A DNA stretch of 64,000 nucleotides, taken from NCBI RefSeq assembly GCF_035984655.1, contig NZ_JAXCHT010000017.1:1-64000 (forward strand), in the 5' to 3' direction. Shown here one piece after another: positions 24,533 through 31,745 of this stretch (its first letter is position 1; each line of letters opens with the position of its first letter). The translations under genes were made by a program, and so were the position numbers. Below the pieces are notes generated by a model. It was not told the DNA's origin. It did no database searches and saw only the letters and a program-made list of their open reading frames with translations. This DNA is from Actimicrobium sp035984655 (GTDB lineage Bacteria; Pseudomonadota; Gammaproteobacteria; Burkholderiales; Burkholderiaceae_D).

Positions 24533-25590
24533 TGCGGGCGCATTACCGGGCCGCCGTGCTGGCGGCCGTGCTGTGCGTTGGTTGTTCCAGCACCAACCCG
24601 TTTTATGACCCACAGGTGGCGCACCGGGCCAGGGACGGCTTCCATAACAATTACCTGAGCGGTCCGATTGGCGGCTCGATCCTGAAGTGGCAATGGGAAC
24701 GCACCATCGACGGCCTGCCCAAGCCGCCCGCCAACGCCTACCAGTTCCCGGTTGATCAACCCGATCTGGCCTGGCTGGCAAACAATCGCAAAACCACCAG
24801 CGCGACCTGGATCGGCCATGCCACCACGCTGATGCAGGTCAATGGCGTGAACCTGCTGACCGATCCGATATTTTCCGAGCGCGCCTCGCCGGTCTCGTTT
24901 TTCGGCCCCAAGCGCAAGGTGCCTCTGCCGATGACGCTGGAACAGTTGCCGCACATCGACGTGGTGCTGATCTCGCACAATCACTACGACCATCTGGATC
25001 GCGACACCGTGCAGCGTCTCAACCGGCAGCCCGGTGGCGCGCCGCTGTTTCTGGTGCCGCTGGGCCTGAAGGCGTGGATGACCGAGGCCGGCATCAGCAA
25101 TGTGCGCGAACTGGACTGGTGGCAGCAGACCGCCGTGCCCGGACTCGACATCCATTTCGTGCCGGTGCAGCACTGGTCGGCGCGCAGTCCGTTCGACCGC
25201 TTTGACACCCTGTGGGGCGGATGGATGGTGCGCACCGCGCAGTCGGCGCGCAAGCCGTTCTCGTTTTTCTTCGCCGGCGACACCGGCTATTCGCCCGACT
25301 TCACCGATATCCACCGCCGCTTTGCCGACATCGATCTGGCGCTGCTGCCGATCGGAGCGTATGAACCGCGCTGGTTCATGCAGAAGCAGCATGTCAATCC
25401 GGCCGAAGCGGTGCAGATCCATCGCGACCTGCATGCCCGCCATTCGATCGGGATTCACTGGGGCACGTTTGAACTCACCGATGAACCACTCGATGAGCCA
25501 CCCAAGGCATTGGCCCGGGCGCTGCAAGCGGTCGACGTGATTGCGACGGAATTTACGGTATTGCGGCATGGGGAGACGGTGCGCTTCTGA
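24532..25590 (+). CDS. MBL-fold metallohydrolase, probable lipoprotein (NAPE-PLD/RomA-like)
   Basis: A 352-residue protein starting at GTG 24532, overlapping the parC stop by one base (TAGTG), so translation is coupled. The N-terminus (AAVLAAVLCVGCSS) resembles a lipoprotein signal, though the lipobox has Cys at -3 and is not standard. The metallo-beta-lactamase domain has TWIGHATTLMQVNGVNLLTD, the metal motif SHNHYDHLD, FFAGDTGYSPDF and GIHWGTFEL. This is the NAPE-PLD/RomA-like subgroup, whose members hydrolyse phosphodiester-type lipids or are of unknown substrate. It is the last gene of the parE-slt-parC unit. The envelope location is inferred. Confidence 0.88.
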   Translation: MRAHYRAAVLAAVLCVGCSSTNPFYDPQVAHRARDGFHNNYLSGPIGGSILKWQWERTIDGLPKPPANAYQFPVDQPDLAWLANNRKTTSATWIGHATTLMQVNGVNLLTDPIFSERASPVSFFGPKRKVPLPMTLEQLPHIDVVLISHNHYDHLDRDTVQRLNRQPGGAPLFLVPLGLKAWMTEAGISNVRELDWWQQTAVPGLDIHFVPVQHWSARSPFDRFDTLWGGWMVRTAQSARKPFSFFFAGDTGYSPDFTDIHRRFADIDLALLPIGAYEPRWFMQKQHVNPAEAVQIHRDLHARHSIGIHWGTFELTDEPLDEPPKALARALQAVDVIATEFTVLRHGETVRF

Positions 25591-25620
25591 CGCCTCGTCC
25601 GCCCTGCACTTCCCCGCCTC

Positions 25621-25920
25621 TTAACGCCGATGCGGTGCGATGGCGCAATATTGCTTCACCAACGCTGCATGCCGCGCCGCGCGTTCCCCCACCAGCGGTT
25701 TCACAATCCGCAGCGTCGACGCCGGATTCCTGAGCAGCATCGCCTGCGGCCGTACCGGGCGATCGGTCAGTCCGCCACCGCAATTCGGGCAGACGTTCTG
25801 CAACACGCCCTGCGCGCAGTCACGACAGAACGTGCATTCGAACGTGCAGATCAGCGCTGACGCCGAATCGGGCGGCAAATCAACGTCACAGTTTTCACAG
25901 CAGGGGCGTAGTTCGAGCAT
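25621..25920 (-). CDS. DUF1272 domain protein (Cys-rich zinc-ribbon type)
   Basis: A 99-residue protein whose first 60 residues match DUF1272: LELRPCCENCDVDLPPDS, ICTFECTFCRDCA and VCPNCGGGLTDRPVRP. The paired cysteines suggest two zinc sites. DUF1272 proteins are usually about 60-90 residues and have no known function. The C-terminal 40 residues (LLRNPASTLRIVKPLVGERA) are a loosely conserved tail. It is convergent with the MBL-fold gene, 30 bp apart. There is no operon partner. Confidence 0.85.
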   Translation of the reverse strand: MLELRPCCENCDVDLPPDSASALICTFECTFCRDCAQGVLQNVCPNCGGGLTDRPVRPQAMLLRNPASTLRIVKPLVGERAARHAALVKQYCAIAPHRR

Positions 25921-26321
25921 GCCATCTCCGTTTCAGATTGAGGCGTCAGTGTAGGTGCGATGCCGGCAGGCCACAAGTCATCCGGCGTGGCAACAATAGC
26001 ATTGCCGACTCCCTTGGCGTGACCAGCCAGATTCCCTCGTTGTATTTCCGAATCGCCACGCTTGAAGCACAACAATGTTGCTTCAACACCCCGATGTTTT
26101 CCCGACACGCCTCCGGATAATAAATTTTACATTTCTGCATTTCTCCAATGAAAAGTCCTATCGTTGAAAGCGCAAATTGTTAAATTTTTCGGAAGTGTGC
26201 GCCGCAGGATCGCGCTGGCGTGCGTGCAGTGTCCTTCCGTACCGGATCCGGCTGGCCTCCTGTGGCCGGGTCCTTTATCGGGACATCGTCCCCACGCAAC
26301 CCAAAGGAAAACAGCTACATC
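25921..26321. other. Upstream region of the M4 protease gene
   Basis: About 400 bp between divergent genes. It holds an AT-rich core (about 26105-26190) expected to contain the protease promoter, then a GC-rich leader up to the AAAGGAA ribosome site at 26303. I could not fix -35/-10 boxes with confidence. A 64-codon open frame on the minus strand (25946-26140) is not supported. Confidence 0.45.
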
Positions 26322-28139
26322 ATGAAAAAAATCTCTCTTCACCGTATCGATCCGTTGCGGCTCATTCTGTCGTGCGCCGTGCTGGTCACTGGCAGTGCCG
26401 TCATGGCCGCCGAGCGCGTCGTGCTCGACGGCTTTGTACCCAATGCGGCCCTGACCGCCGCGCAGCCGGCTGGCGCAGCGGAGTTGCTCGGATTGAGCCA
26501 GCAACAATTGCAGCCGTTGCGGGCACGGACCTATGCCAATGGCAACGTCGTCACGCGCTACCAGCAATTGCACCAGGGCGTGCCGGTGTGGGGCGAAGCG
26601 GTGATCGAGACCCGCGCTGCCGGGCAAGCGCTGCCGACGCTGTCGGGCGCGTTGCTGCGCAATCTCGACAATGACTTGCCTGCCACCAGACCGACCTATT
26701 CGCCAGCCGAGGCACTGACGCTGGCCAAGACCCAGGCGCGCGTGAACCATGTCACCGAGAATGACCAGTCGACGCTGTACGTGCGCCTGGGCCGCAACAA
26801 CGTCGCGCAGCTGGTCTACCTGGTCTCGTTCCTGACCCACGACCCGGTCAAGCCCAGCCGTCCGTTCTACCTGATCGATGCCAACAACGGCGTCGTGTTG
26901 CAGCACTGGGAGGGCATCCAGCATCTCGATGCCACCGGCCCGGGTGGCAATGCCAAAACCGGCAAATACGAATACGGCAGCAATTTCGGACCGCTGGTGG
27001 TGTCGAGCAGCTGCGCCATGAACAACACCAATGTTGCCGCCGTCGACCTGAACGGTGGCACCACCGGCACGACACCCTTCAAGTTCACCTGCGCGAGCAA
27101 TACGTACAAGGAAATCAACGGTGCCTATTCGCCGATCAACGATGCGTATTATTTCGGCATTGCCGTCTTCAACATGTACCGCGACTACCTCGGCTTGCGA
27201 CCGATCAGTCAGAAACTGCTGATGAAGGTGCATTACGGCAGCAAGTACGAAAACGCCTTCTGGGATGGCGCGGCGATGAACTTTGGCGACGGCGCGGCGA
27301 TGTTCTATCCGCTGGTATCGGTCGACGTCTCCGGCCATGAAGTCAGCCATGGTTTTACCGAGCAGAATTCCGGACTGGCCTACACCGGCCAATCCGGCGG
27401 CATGAATGAAGCGTTCTCCGACATGGCCGGCGAAGCGGTCGAATACTATGTGCGCGGCGTCAATGACTTCAAGGTCGGGGTCGATATCTTCAAGGGCAAC
27501 GGCGCCTTGCGTTACATGGCCAATCCCACCCAGGATGGCCGTTCCATCGACCATGCCGCGCAGTACACCAGCGACCTCGACGTGCACTATTCGAGCGGGG
27601 TCTACAACAAGGCGTTCTATCTGCTGGCAACCCGTCCGGGCTGGAATACGCGTCGTGCCTTTGAAGTGATGGCCGATGCCAATCACCTGTACTGGACCAC
27701 CACCTCTACCTTCGACCAGGGCGCCTGCGGCGTCGAGTCCGCCGCCGCCAATCGCGGCTATGCGGTGACTGACGTCACCACGGCCTTCGACGCCGTCGGC
27801 GTGCGTTGCGCGACCCACCCGAGCGCCGGCAATGCGCTCACCAAAGCCACACCGATGACGGGCATCACGCTGAAAACCAATGGCAGCATCGTCTATCACG
27901 TCATGGTTCCGGCGGGCCAAAGCGAGCTCACCTTCAAATTATCCGGCGGCAGCGGCGACGGTGATCTCTGGGCCAAATTCGGCACGGCGCCCACCACCAC
28001 CGATTACGATGTGCGCGCCGACAGCACCACCAACACGGAAAACATCAAGATCGCCAAACCGAAGGCCGGCACGTATTACCTGATGGTCACGGCGCAGAGG
28101 GCCGTCAGGGGGGCGAAGCTGGTGGCGGATTACAGGTAA
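26322..28139 (+). CDS. Secreted M4 (thermolysin-family) zinc metalloprotease
   Basis: A 605-residue preproprotease from ATG 26322, with AAAGGAA upstream. A signal peptide (to about residue 27) is followed by an FTP/PepSY propeptide (about 30-205) that folds and inhibits the enzyme. The catalytic M4 domain comes next (about 210-510), with zinc motif HEVSH (H339, E340, H343), third ligand E363 in GGMNEAFSD and the active-site His in DLDVHYSSGVYNKAFYL. A C-terminal PPC domain (about 525-605) ends in AGTYYLMVTAQRA; it is typically removed after secretion. Close in style to vibriolysin/pseudolysin, exported by Sec then type II secretion. A strong hairpin follows the gene. Confidence 0.95.
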   Translation: MKKISLHRIDPLRLILSCAVLVTGSAVMAAERVVLDGFVPNAALTAAQPAGAAELLGLSQQQLQPLRARTYANGNVVTRYQQLHQGVPVWGEAVIETRAAGQALPTLSGALLRNLDNDLPATRPTYSPAEALTLAKTQARVNHVTENDQSTLYVRLGRNNVAQLVYLVSFLTHDPVKPSRPFYLIDANNGVVLQHWEGIQHLDATGPGGNAKTGKYEYGSNFGPLVVSSSCAMNNTNVAAVDLNGGTTGTTPFKFTCASNTYKEINGAYSPINDAYYFGIAVFNMYRDYLGLRPISQKLLMKVHYGSKYENAFWDGAAMNFGDGAAMFYPLVSVDVSGHEVSHGFTEQNSGLAYTGQSGGMNEAFSDMAGEAVEYYVRGVNDFKVGVDIFKGNGALRYMANPTQDGRSIDHAAQYTSDLDVHYSSGVYNKAFYLLATRPGWNTRRAFEVMADANHLYWTTTSTFDQGACGVESAAANRGYAVTDVTTAFDAVGVRCATHPSAGNALTKATPMTGITLKTNGSIVYHVMVPAGQSELTFKLSGGSGDGDLWAKFGTAPTTTDYDVRADSTTNTENIKIAKPKAGTYYLMVTAQRAVRGAKLVADYR

Positions 28140-28161
28140 TCGGCGTTGCGCGCAATCGCAG

Positions 28162-28201
28162 CCGGATTCGCATGGCGTCGACAACGCCGCTGCGAATCCG
28201 G
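28162..28201. terminator. Nested hairpin between convergent genes
   Basis: Perfect 11-bp arms CCGGATTCGCA (28162-28172) and TGCGAATCCGG (28191-28201) enclose a second stem GGCGT/ACGCC. It lies between the end of the protease gene and the end of the toxin operon, so it probably ends both transcripts. It lacks a T-run on either side, so intrinsic termination is not certain. Confidence 0.55.
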
Positions 28202-28253
28202 ACGACACGGTGTTACAGGAAAGGAGACCCTGCGACGTTGTCCGCCGCAGTCT

Positions 28254-28826
28254 TCAGGGCGCCAGATAGTTGACGCGGCCCCAACCCCGGCGAATGACTT
28301 CGCCCAACTGTCCCATCTTGCCTTGCAGTGTGTAAATGCACAGCACGACCGGAAATTTCCCTGTCGCCTGACCGACGAAGATCCTCACGTCCATCGGCAC
28401 GCCGTCGGCACGGCCAGCAAAGTTCGCCTCAAAACCCTGCAGGTTTCCATACGTCGCCGGGCGTGGCGCAATGCCCCTGCTCTGCCCTGCGTTCAGGCCG
28501 AAATTCTGGCTGGCGCGCCGAATCGCCGAGGTCGCCACGCCGGGCAGCATCGGCGGGGTAACCGACAGCTTCGGCCAACTGGCGTAGGTCATCACCGTCG
28601 GAGGATGGTAGGTCGCGGGACTTTGCGCAACGAAGCTCGGGTGGCCGTTGGGATTGCTCAACGCGGCCTCCCAGGCAGGCTGGTTTTCCACCCATACCTG
28701 CAAGCCCAGCTCAGGCACCTTGTGAATCTGCATCTCGCGCAAGGCCCGATCGGGATTGACTGCCTCGACCGCCAGCGCGGCAGTGTTCACACCAACCAGC
28801 ATCAACGCGGCCAGCACGGCACGCAT
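28254..28826 (-). CDS. Exported protein of unknown function, last gene of the toxin operon
   Basis: Unrecognised protein of 190 residues. It starts with a convincing signal peptide (MRAVLAALMLVGVNTAALA), and the mature part is about 170 residues with no cysteine pair, TM helix or known motif. Distinct segments are ELGLQVWVENQPAWEAAL, HPPTVMTYASWPKL and FVGQATGKFPVVLCIYTLQG. Its ATG overlaps the stop of the small membrane protein (TGATG), so the two are translationally coupled. Base composition is normal for the genome, unlike the toxin tip and immunity gene further upstream. The context suggests a periplasmic or secreted accessory of the TadE-HINT toxin locus. Confidence 0.7.
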   Translation of the reverse strand: MRAVLAALMLVGVNTAALAVEAVNPDRALREMQIHKVPELGLQVWVENQPAWEAALSNPNGHPSFVAQSPATYHPPTVMTYASWPKLSVTPPMLPGVATSAIRRASQNFGLNAGQSRGIAPRPATYGNLQGFEANFAGRADGVPMDVRIFVGQATGKFPVVLCIYTLQGKMGQLGEVIRRGWGRVNYLAP

Positions 28827-29029
28827 CACACACCACCTCCACGCACCACCGCCGCGCCCATGCCCAGCAACGTCATCAGCACCACCGCCAGCACGCTGTA
28901 CCAGCGCCCGCTGCGCGCGAACGCGACACGCCAATTCAATCGGCTGGTCAGCCACAGCAGCAGCCAGACCAGCGCGTAGCTGACGAGGGCGCGGCCTAGC
29001 AGGTTTCCGAGGATGAAGCTCAGGGTCAT
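28826..29029 (-). CDS. Small two-TM membrane protein in the toxin operon
   Basis: A 67-residue protein made of two hydrophobic helices (about 8-28, ALVSYALVWLLLWL, and 44-62, VLAVVLMTLLGMGAAVV) joined by a short basic loop (TSRLNWRVAFARSGRW). It has no recognised family. It ends one base into the next gene (TGATG overlap) and begins 43 bp after the immunity candidate. It might anchor or protect at the inner membrane, but nothing in the sequence proves a role. Confidence 0.6.
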   Translation of the reverse strand: MTLSFILGNLLGRALVSYALVWLLLWLTSRLNWRVAFARSGRWYSVLAVVLMTLLGMGAAVVRGGGV

Positions 29030-29072
29030 GACAAATCCTTTTCTTAAAAGCCTTCAGAACATGGCGATTTCT

Positions 29073-29339
29073 TTATTTAAACGCACGCGGAACATGTAAT
29101 AGCTGCGACGCCGGATCCCATTGAACGGGTTTTTCTTTTTCGTCGTCCCAGGGCATTCCCTTGTCGAGCCACTTTTTTCGAAAATTTAGAACTGCGATGC
29201 GAGTGGCATCTTGATACCCGTGCTCCACGCCACAACACGGGCAAAATTCAAATAGCGGAGTATTGCCATCTTCACCCCACGGGGGGGCATCAGCTTTATA
29301 TCCACATATGCGGCAGTATATTTTTTCATTTCTGAGCAT
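29073..29339 (-). CDS. Zinc-ribbon (CPCC-like) probable immunity protein
   Basis: 88 residues from ATG 29339, overlapping the toxin 3' end by 14 bp. It carries two Cys pairs, YCRICGYKAD and FEFCPCCGVEHGYQD, then a helical segment (NFRKKWLDKGMPWDDEKEKP). This CxxC...CPCCG...GY plus RxxWxxxG layout is common in small cytoplasmic proteins encoded just after polymorphic toxins, where they act as immunity proteins. Its DNA is AT-richer than the genome and forms one low-GC block with the toxin tip. Cognate immunity to the upstream HINT toxin is inferred from order, overlap and composition. Confidence 0.72.
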   Translation of the reverse strand: MLRNEKIYCRICGYKADAPPWGEDGNTPLFEFCPCCGVEHGYQDATRIAVLNFRKKWLDKGMPWDDEKEKPVQWDPASQLLHVPRAFK

Positions 29340-30720
29340 TGAAATAATCCAAGTTCGTTGGGTATCCATGTACTGCCGGATCAGGTTTATAAAAAGTTCG
29401 AGGAGCGCCAGATTTATCCATGATGGCGAATGCGTCCGTTGCTGGATCGAATCTCAATATATCTCCATTAGCGCGCGTTTTCGATAATGTTCCTGGGGGT
29501 GGATTTTGCAAAAATTCTTGCGCCTTCAATATGTAGTCCGTAGGGGTTTTTGCACCGAAATCAGCACCATGGTCTTTGAAATGGCGTTCCGCATTTTGTA
29601 CCGAAGACTGCGATTTTGTTGAGGTCCAAAGTGGTGTTCGGTTTGTCAGGATGTCGCACTTGGCGTTATGCGCCCAAACCCCACCAACCCCGACAAAGTA
29701 ATTCTCGGTACTGGCAACACTAAAGTTGTACACCCGCAGCGGCTGCGCCACCGCCGTATTGCGCAATACCAGTGCATCACCGCGCAAGCCGGCGATTACG
29801 TCATCGTCGGTGACGTCCTTCGCCAGCGTCCAGCCCTTGCCCTGCACCCATAGCGGATGTTCGTCGGTGAGTTTAAACGTGTCGAATTCGGTTTGCAGCT
29901 CGCGGTAGCTGGGCGCGATGCGACCGAAGGTTTGGGTTACCGGCTGGGCCTTGTCGGCGTAGCTGCGCTCGTGGCGCGACAGTACCTGGTCACCCGTTGT
30001 GATCTGCTCGATGGGTACCGCGCCCTGCGGTGTTTGTACCGGCGTGCCGGCGGCAAAACTGGAACAGCCCAGGTCCAGCTTGGTCGCCTTGACCGCCTCG
30101 GCCAGCTTGCCGCCGTATTTGGTTAGACGTGTCGCCAGCCTGAGCATGGTGGCGGGGCTGACATAGGTGCCGATCACCTTGCCGAGATCGTAGGGACCGC
30201 ACTGGGTGGCCTTGGTGATCGCGTCGATGGCTTCCTGGCCCAGCAGTTCGCCCAGCTTTTGCAGCGTGCCTTTGGGGTCGTTGTAGAACGCCTTGCCGAG
30301 GTCGATCAGGCCGGCCACCACCTCGTCCAGGTTGGTGACGAGATCGAACAGGTCGGCCACCTGACTCTTCAATCCGGCCAGCAATCCCTTGACGAATTTA
30401 TAGCCGTACACGAGTCCATCTTTGACCTGGCTCCACGCGCTGCCCCAGAAGCCGGCGTCGGCGTCGCTGGCACCCTTGTTGTCGCCACTGGCCGGGTTTT
30501 TCTCGCAGACGTCTTCGATGAAGCGGCAATGATTCGCCTCGGCCCACGCCTGCTTGGCGGCCTTGGTGGCAAAGCACACCGGCGGCGGGTTGCAGATTTC
30601 CCAGACCACGCCGGACTGCTGGGCCCACGCCGAGAGACTTTGCGTGAGGGTCATCAGAATCAGCATGACGATCAATACGGCACGCTGCGCGTCCGTGCGG
30701 CGCAGAAAAGTCACAGGCAT
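29326..30720 (-). CDS. Secreted HINT-domain polymorphic toxin
   Basis: 464 residues. A signal peptide or anchor (VLIVMLILMTLTQSLSAWA, to about 33) is followed by a Cys-containing segment (C43, C49, C65, C72). Next comes a helical pretoxin region (about 95-215). The HINT autoprocessing domain spans about 219-352: C219 (CSSFAAGTPVQT, GDQVLSRHE), a TDEHPLWV block with H288 and the terminal HN (H351-N352) after NYFVGVGGVWA. The tip (353-464) has ERHFKDHGADFGAKTPTDY, TRANGDILRFDPATDAFAI and RTFYKP, a pattern seen in C-terminal toxin tips, perhaps nucleases; the family is not assigned. GGAG precedes the ATG. It overlaps TadE upstream by 10 bp and the immunity gene downstream by 14 bp. Confidence 0.85.
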   Translation of the reverse strand: MPVTFLRRTDAQRAVLIVMLILMTLTQSLSAWAQQSGVVWEICNPPPVCFATKAAKQAWAEANHCRFIEDVCEKNPASGDNKGASDADAGFWGSAWSQVKDGLVYGYKFVKGLLAGLKSQVADLFDLVTNLDEVVAGLIDLGKAFYNDPKGTLQKLGELLGQEAIDAITKATQCGPYDLGKVIGTYVSPATMLRLATRLTKYGGKLAEAVKATKLDLGCSSFAAGTPVQTPQGAVPIEQITTGDQVLSRHERSYADKAQPVTQTFGRIAPSYRELQTEFDTFKLTDEHPLWVQGKGWTLAKDVTDDDVIAGLRGDALVLRNTAVAQPLRVYNFSVASTENYFVGVGGVWAHNAKCDILTNRTPLWTSTKSQSSVQNAERHFKDHGADFGAKTPTDYILKAQEFLQNPPPGTLSKTRANGDILRFDPATDAFAIMDKSGAPRTFYKPDPAVHGYPTNLDYFNAQK

Positions 30721-31574
30721 GGTGGCTCCGGCGCTGGATCGGTGGAAGGGGGCAGCTCGGGCCCGGATTCGGGCAGGTCAGTGCAGAACGCATCGCCACA
30801 GTCTGGCGGCGGCTTGCCGGGCAGCGGCGGCACGCCGGGATCAACCGGCTTGCCGCCGTTGCCCATGCCCGGCGATGACACGGTCGGTCCTTCGATGGCG
30901 TTGGATTGCATCTGCATCACCACGTGCGTGACCACCGGGATGCGCCCGCCCTGCAGCAAGGCGGTGTTAAACGCATCCTTGCCGTCGTCCATCCAGCTCA
31001 GCACCTTGCGGTACAGCGTGCCCATCATCGGCACCTGCGGCGCATAGCCCATCGTGATGCGCAGCTTGAGCAGGTTGGCGTCCTGAATGTTCTGGCCCGA
31101 ACTGGTGCGGATGTCGGCGGCCGACTTGAAGGCCTGGCCACCGTTCGGAATCACGCGCTTGCCCTTGCCTTCGCTGTTCTGCAGCGCGCTGTCGTTGAAG
31201 TCGGCATAGCTCTCTGCGGTCGGGTTGAGGATCTCGACGCGGGAATGGTTCTGCACGTCGGTCAGCGCTTTTTGAAACGACGATTCCAGCTTGGCGGTGT
31301 CGGTGCCGCCGCCGTAACTCGGGATCAGCGCCTGGGCATAGGCACGCTGGATCTTGTCAATGTCGGCGTTGCCGGTGCTGCCGGCGCGCGCGGCCATGAA
31401 GCTGGCGTGGTTGAGCTGGTTCTTGTTGAAGAAAAGCAGGCCGTATTGCAGCGAGGCCAGGCCCATCAGCGTGATGACCGGCCCGACCACGGCGAACTCG
31501 ACCATGGCCGAGCCGCGGTGTGGGCGAAACAATTTACGGGCGTAATCGGGAGTTGGTCCTGGTGTGCGTGACAT
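30711..31574 (-). CDS. TadE-like pseudopilin
   Basis: A 287-residue TadE/TadG-type protein. HRGSAMVEFAVVG has the prepilin-peptidase signature G21 followed by SAMVE (Glu at +5), then one hydrophobic helix (about 24-50: VEFAVVGPVITLMGLASLQY). A periplasmic domain follows, and a long Pro/Gly-rich tail (about 230-287) contains three cysteines and ends PEPPCL. In Tad systems TadE/F are minor pseudopilins processed by TadV. Here no other Tad gene (ATPase, secretin, Flp) is in the window. It is the first gene of the toxin operon and overlaps the toxin gene by 10 bp, so it is the likely membrane or export partner of the toxin. Confidence 0.82.
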   Translation of the reverse strand: MSRTPGPTPDYARKLFRPHRGSAMVEFAVVGPVITLMGLASLQYGLLFFNKNQLNHASFMAARAGSTGNADIDKIQRAYAQALIPSYGGGTDTAKLESSFQKALTDVQNHSRVEILNPTAESYADFNDSALQNSEGKGKRVIPNGGQAFKSAADIRTSSGQNIQDANLLKLRITMGYAPQVPMMGTLYRKVLSWMDDGKDAFNTALLQGGRIPVVTHVVMQMQSNAIEGPTVSSPGMGNGGKPVDPGVPPLPGKPPPDCGDAFCTDLPESGPELPPSTDPAPEPPCL

Positions 31575-31619
31575 TGCCGGTCGCGTCGCACCGGCAGAGG
31601 CGGTCCTGCCGAACGATCA

Positions 31620-31648
31620 ATTACAAAAAGGAGTCGCTATTTTGTAAT
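31620..31648. promoter_or_regulatory. AT-rich inverted repeat upstream of the toxin operon
   Basis: Perfect 9-bp arms ATTACAAAA (31620-31628) and TTTTGTAAT (31640-31648) with an 11-nt centre, about 46 bp before the TadE-like start. In such GC-rich DNA this looks like an operator or promoter element for the toxin operon. No regulator is assigned. Confidence 0.45.
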
Positions 31649-31745
31649 CGATAGTCATGTCGCCGCGAATCAAGGTCACGCCGATGCAATATCAAGCACG
31701 TATCGCCGCGAAAATCAGGCAAGTTGTTGTGCCACGCCCACGCGC

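Noticed and set aside
22070..24781. 903-codon open frame antisense to parC
   Set aside because: Shadow frame; parC on the other strand is unambiguous.
25946..26140. 64-codon minus-strand frame upstream of the protease
   Set aside because: GGAG lies too close to the start, there is no family similarity, and it overlaps the probable protease promoter.
30711..31574. A complete Tad pilus locus
   Set aside because: Only one TadE-like gene is present; no Flp pilin, ATPase, secretin or TadB/C in the window.
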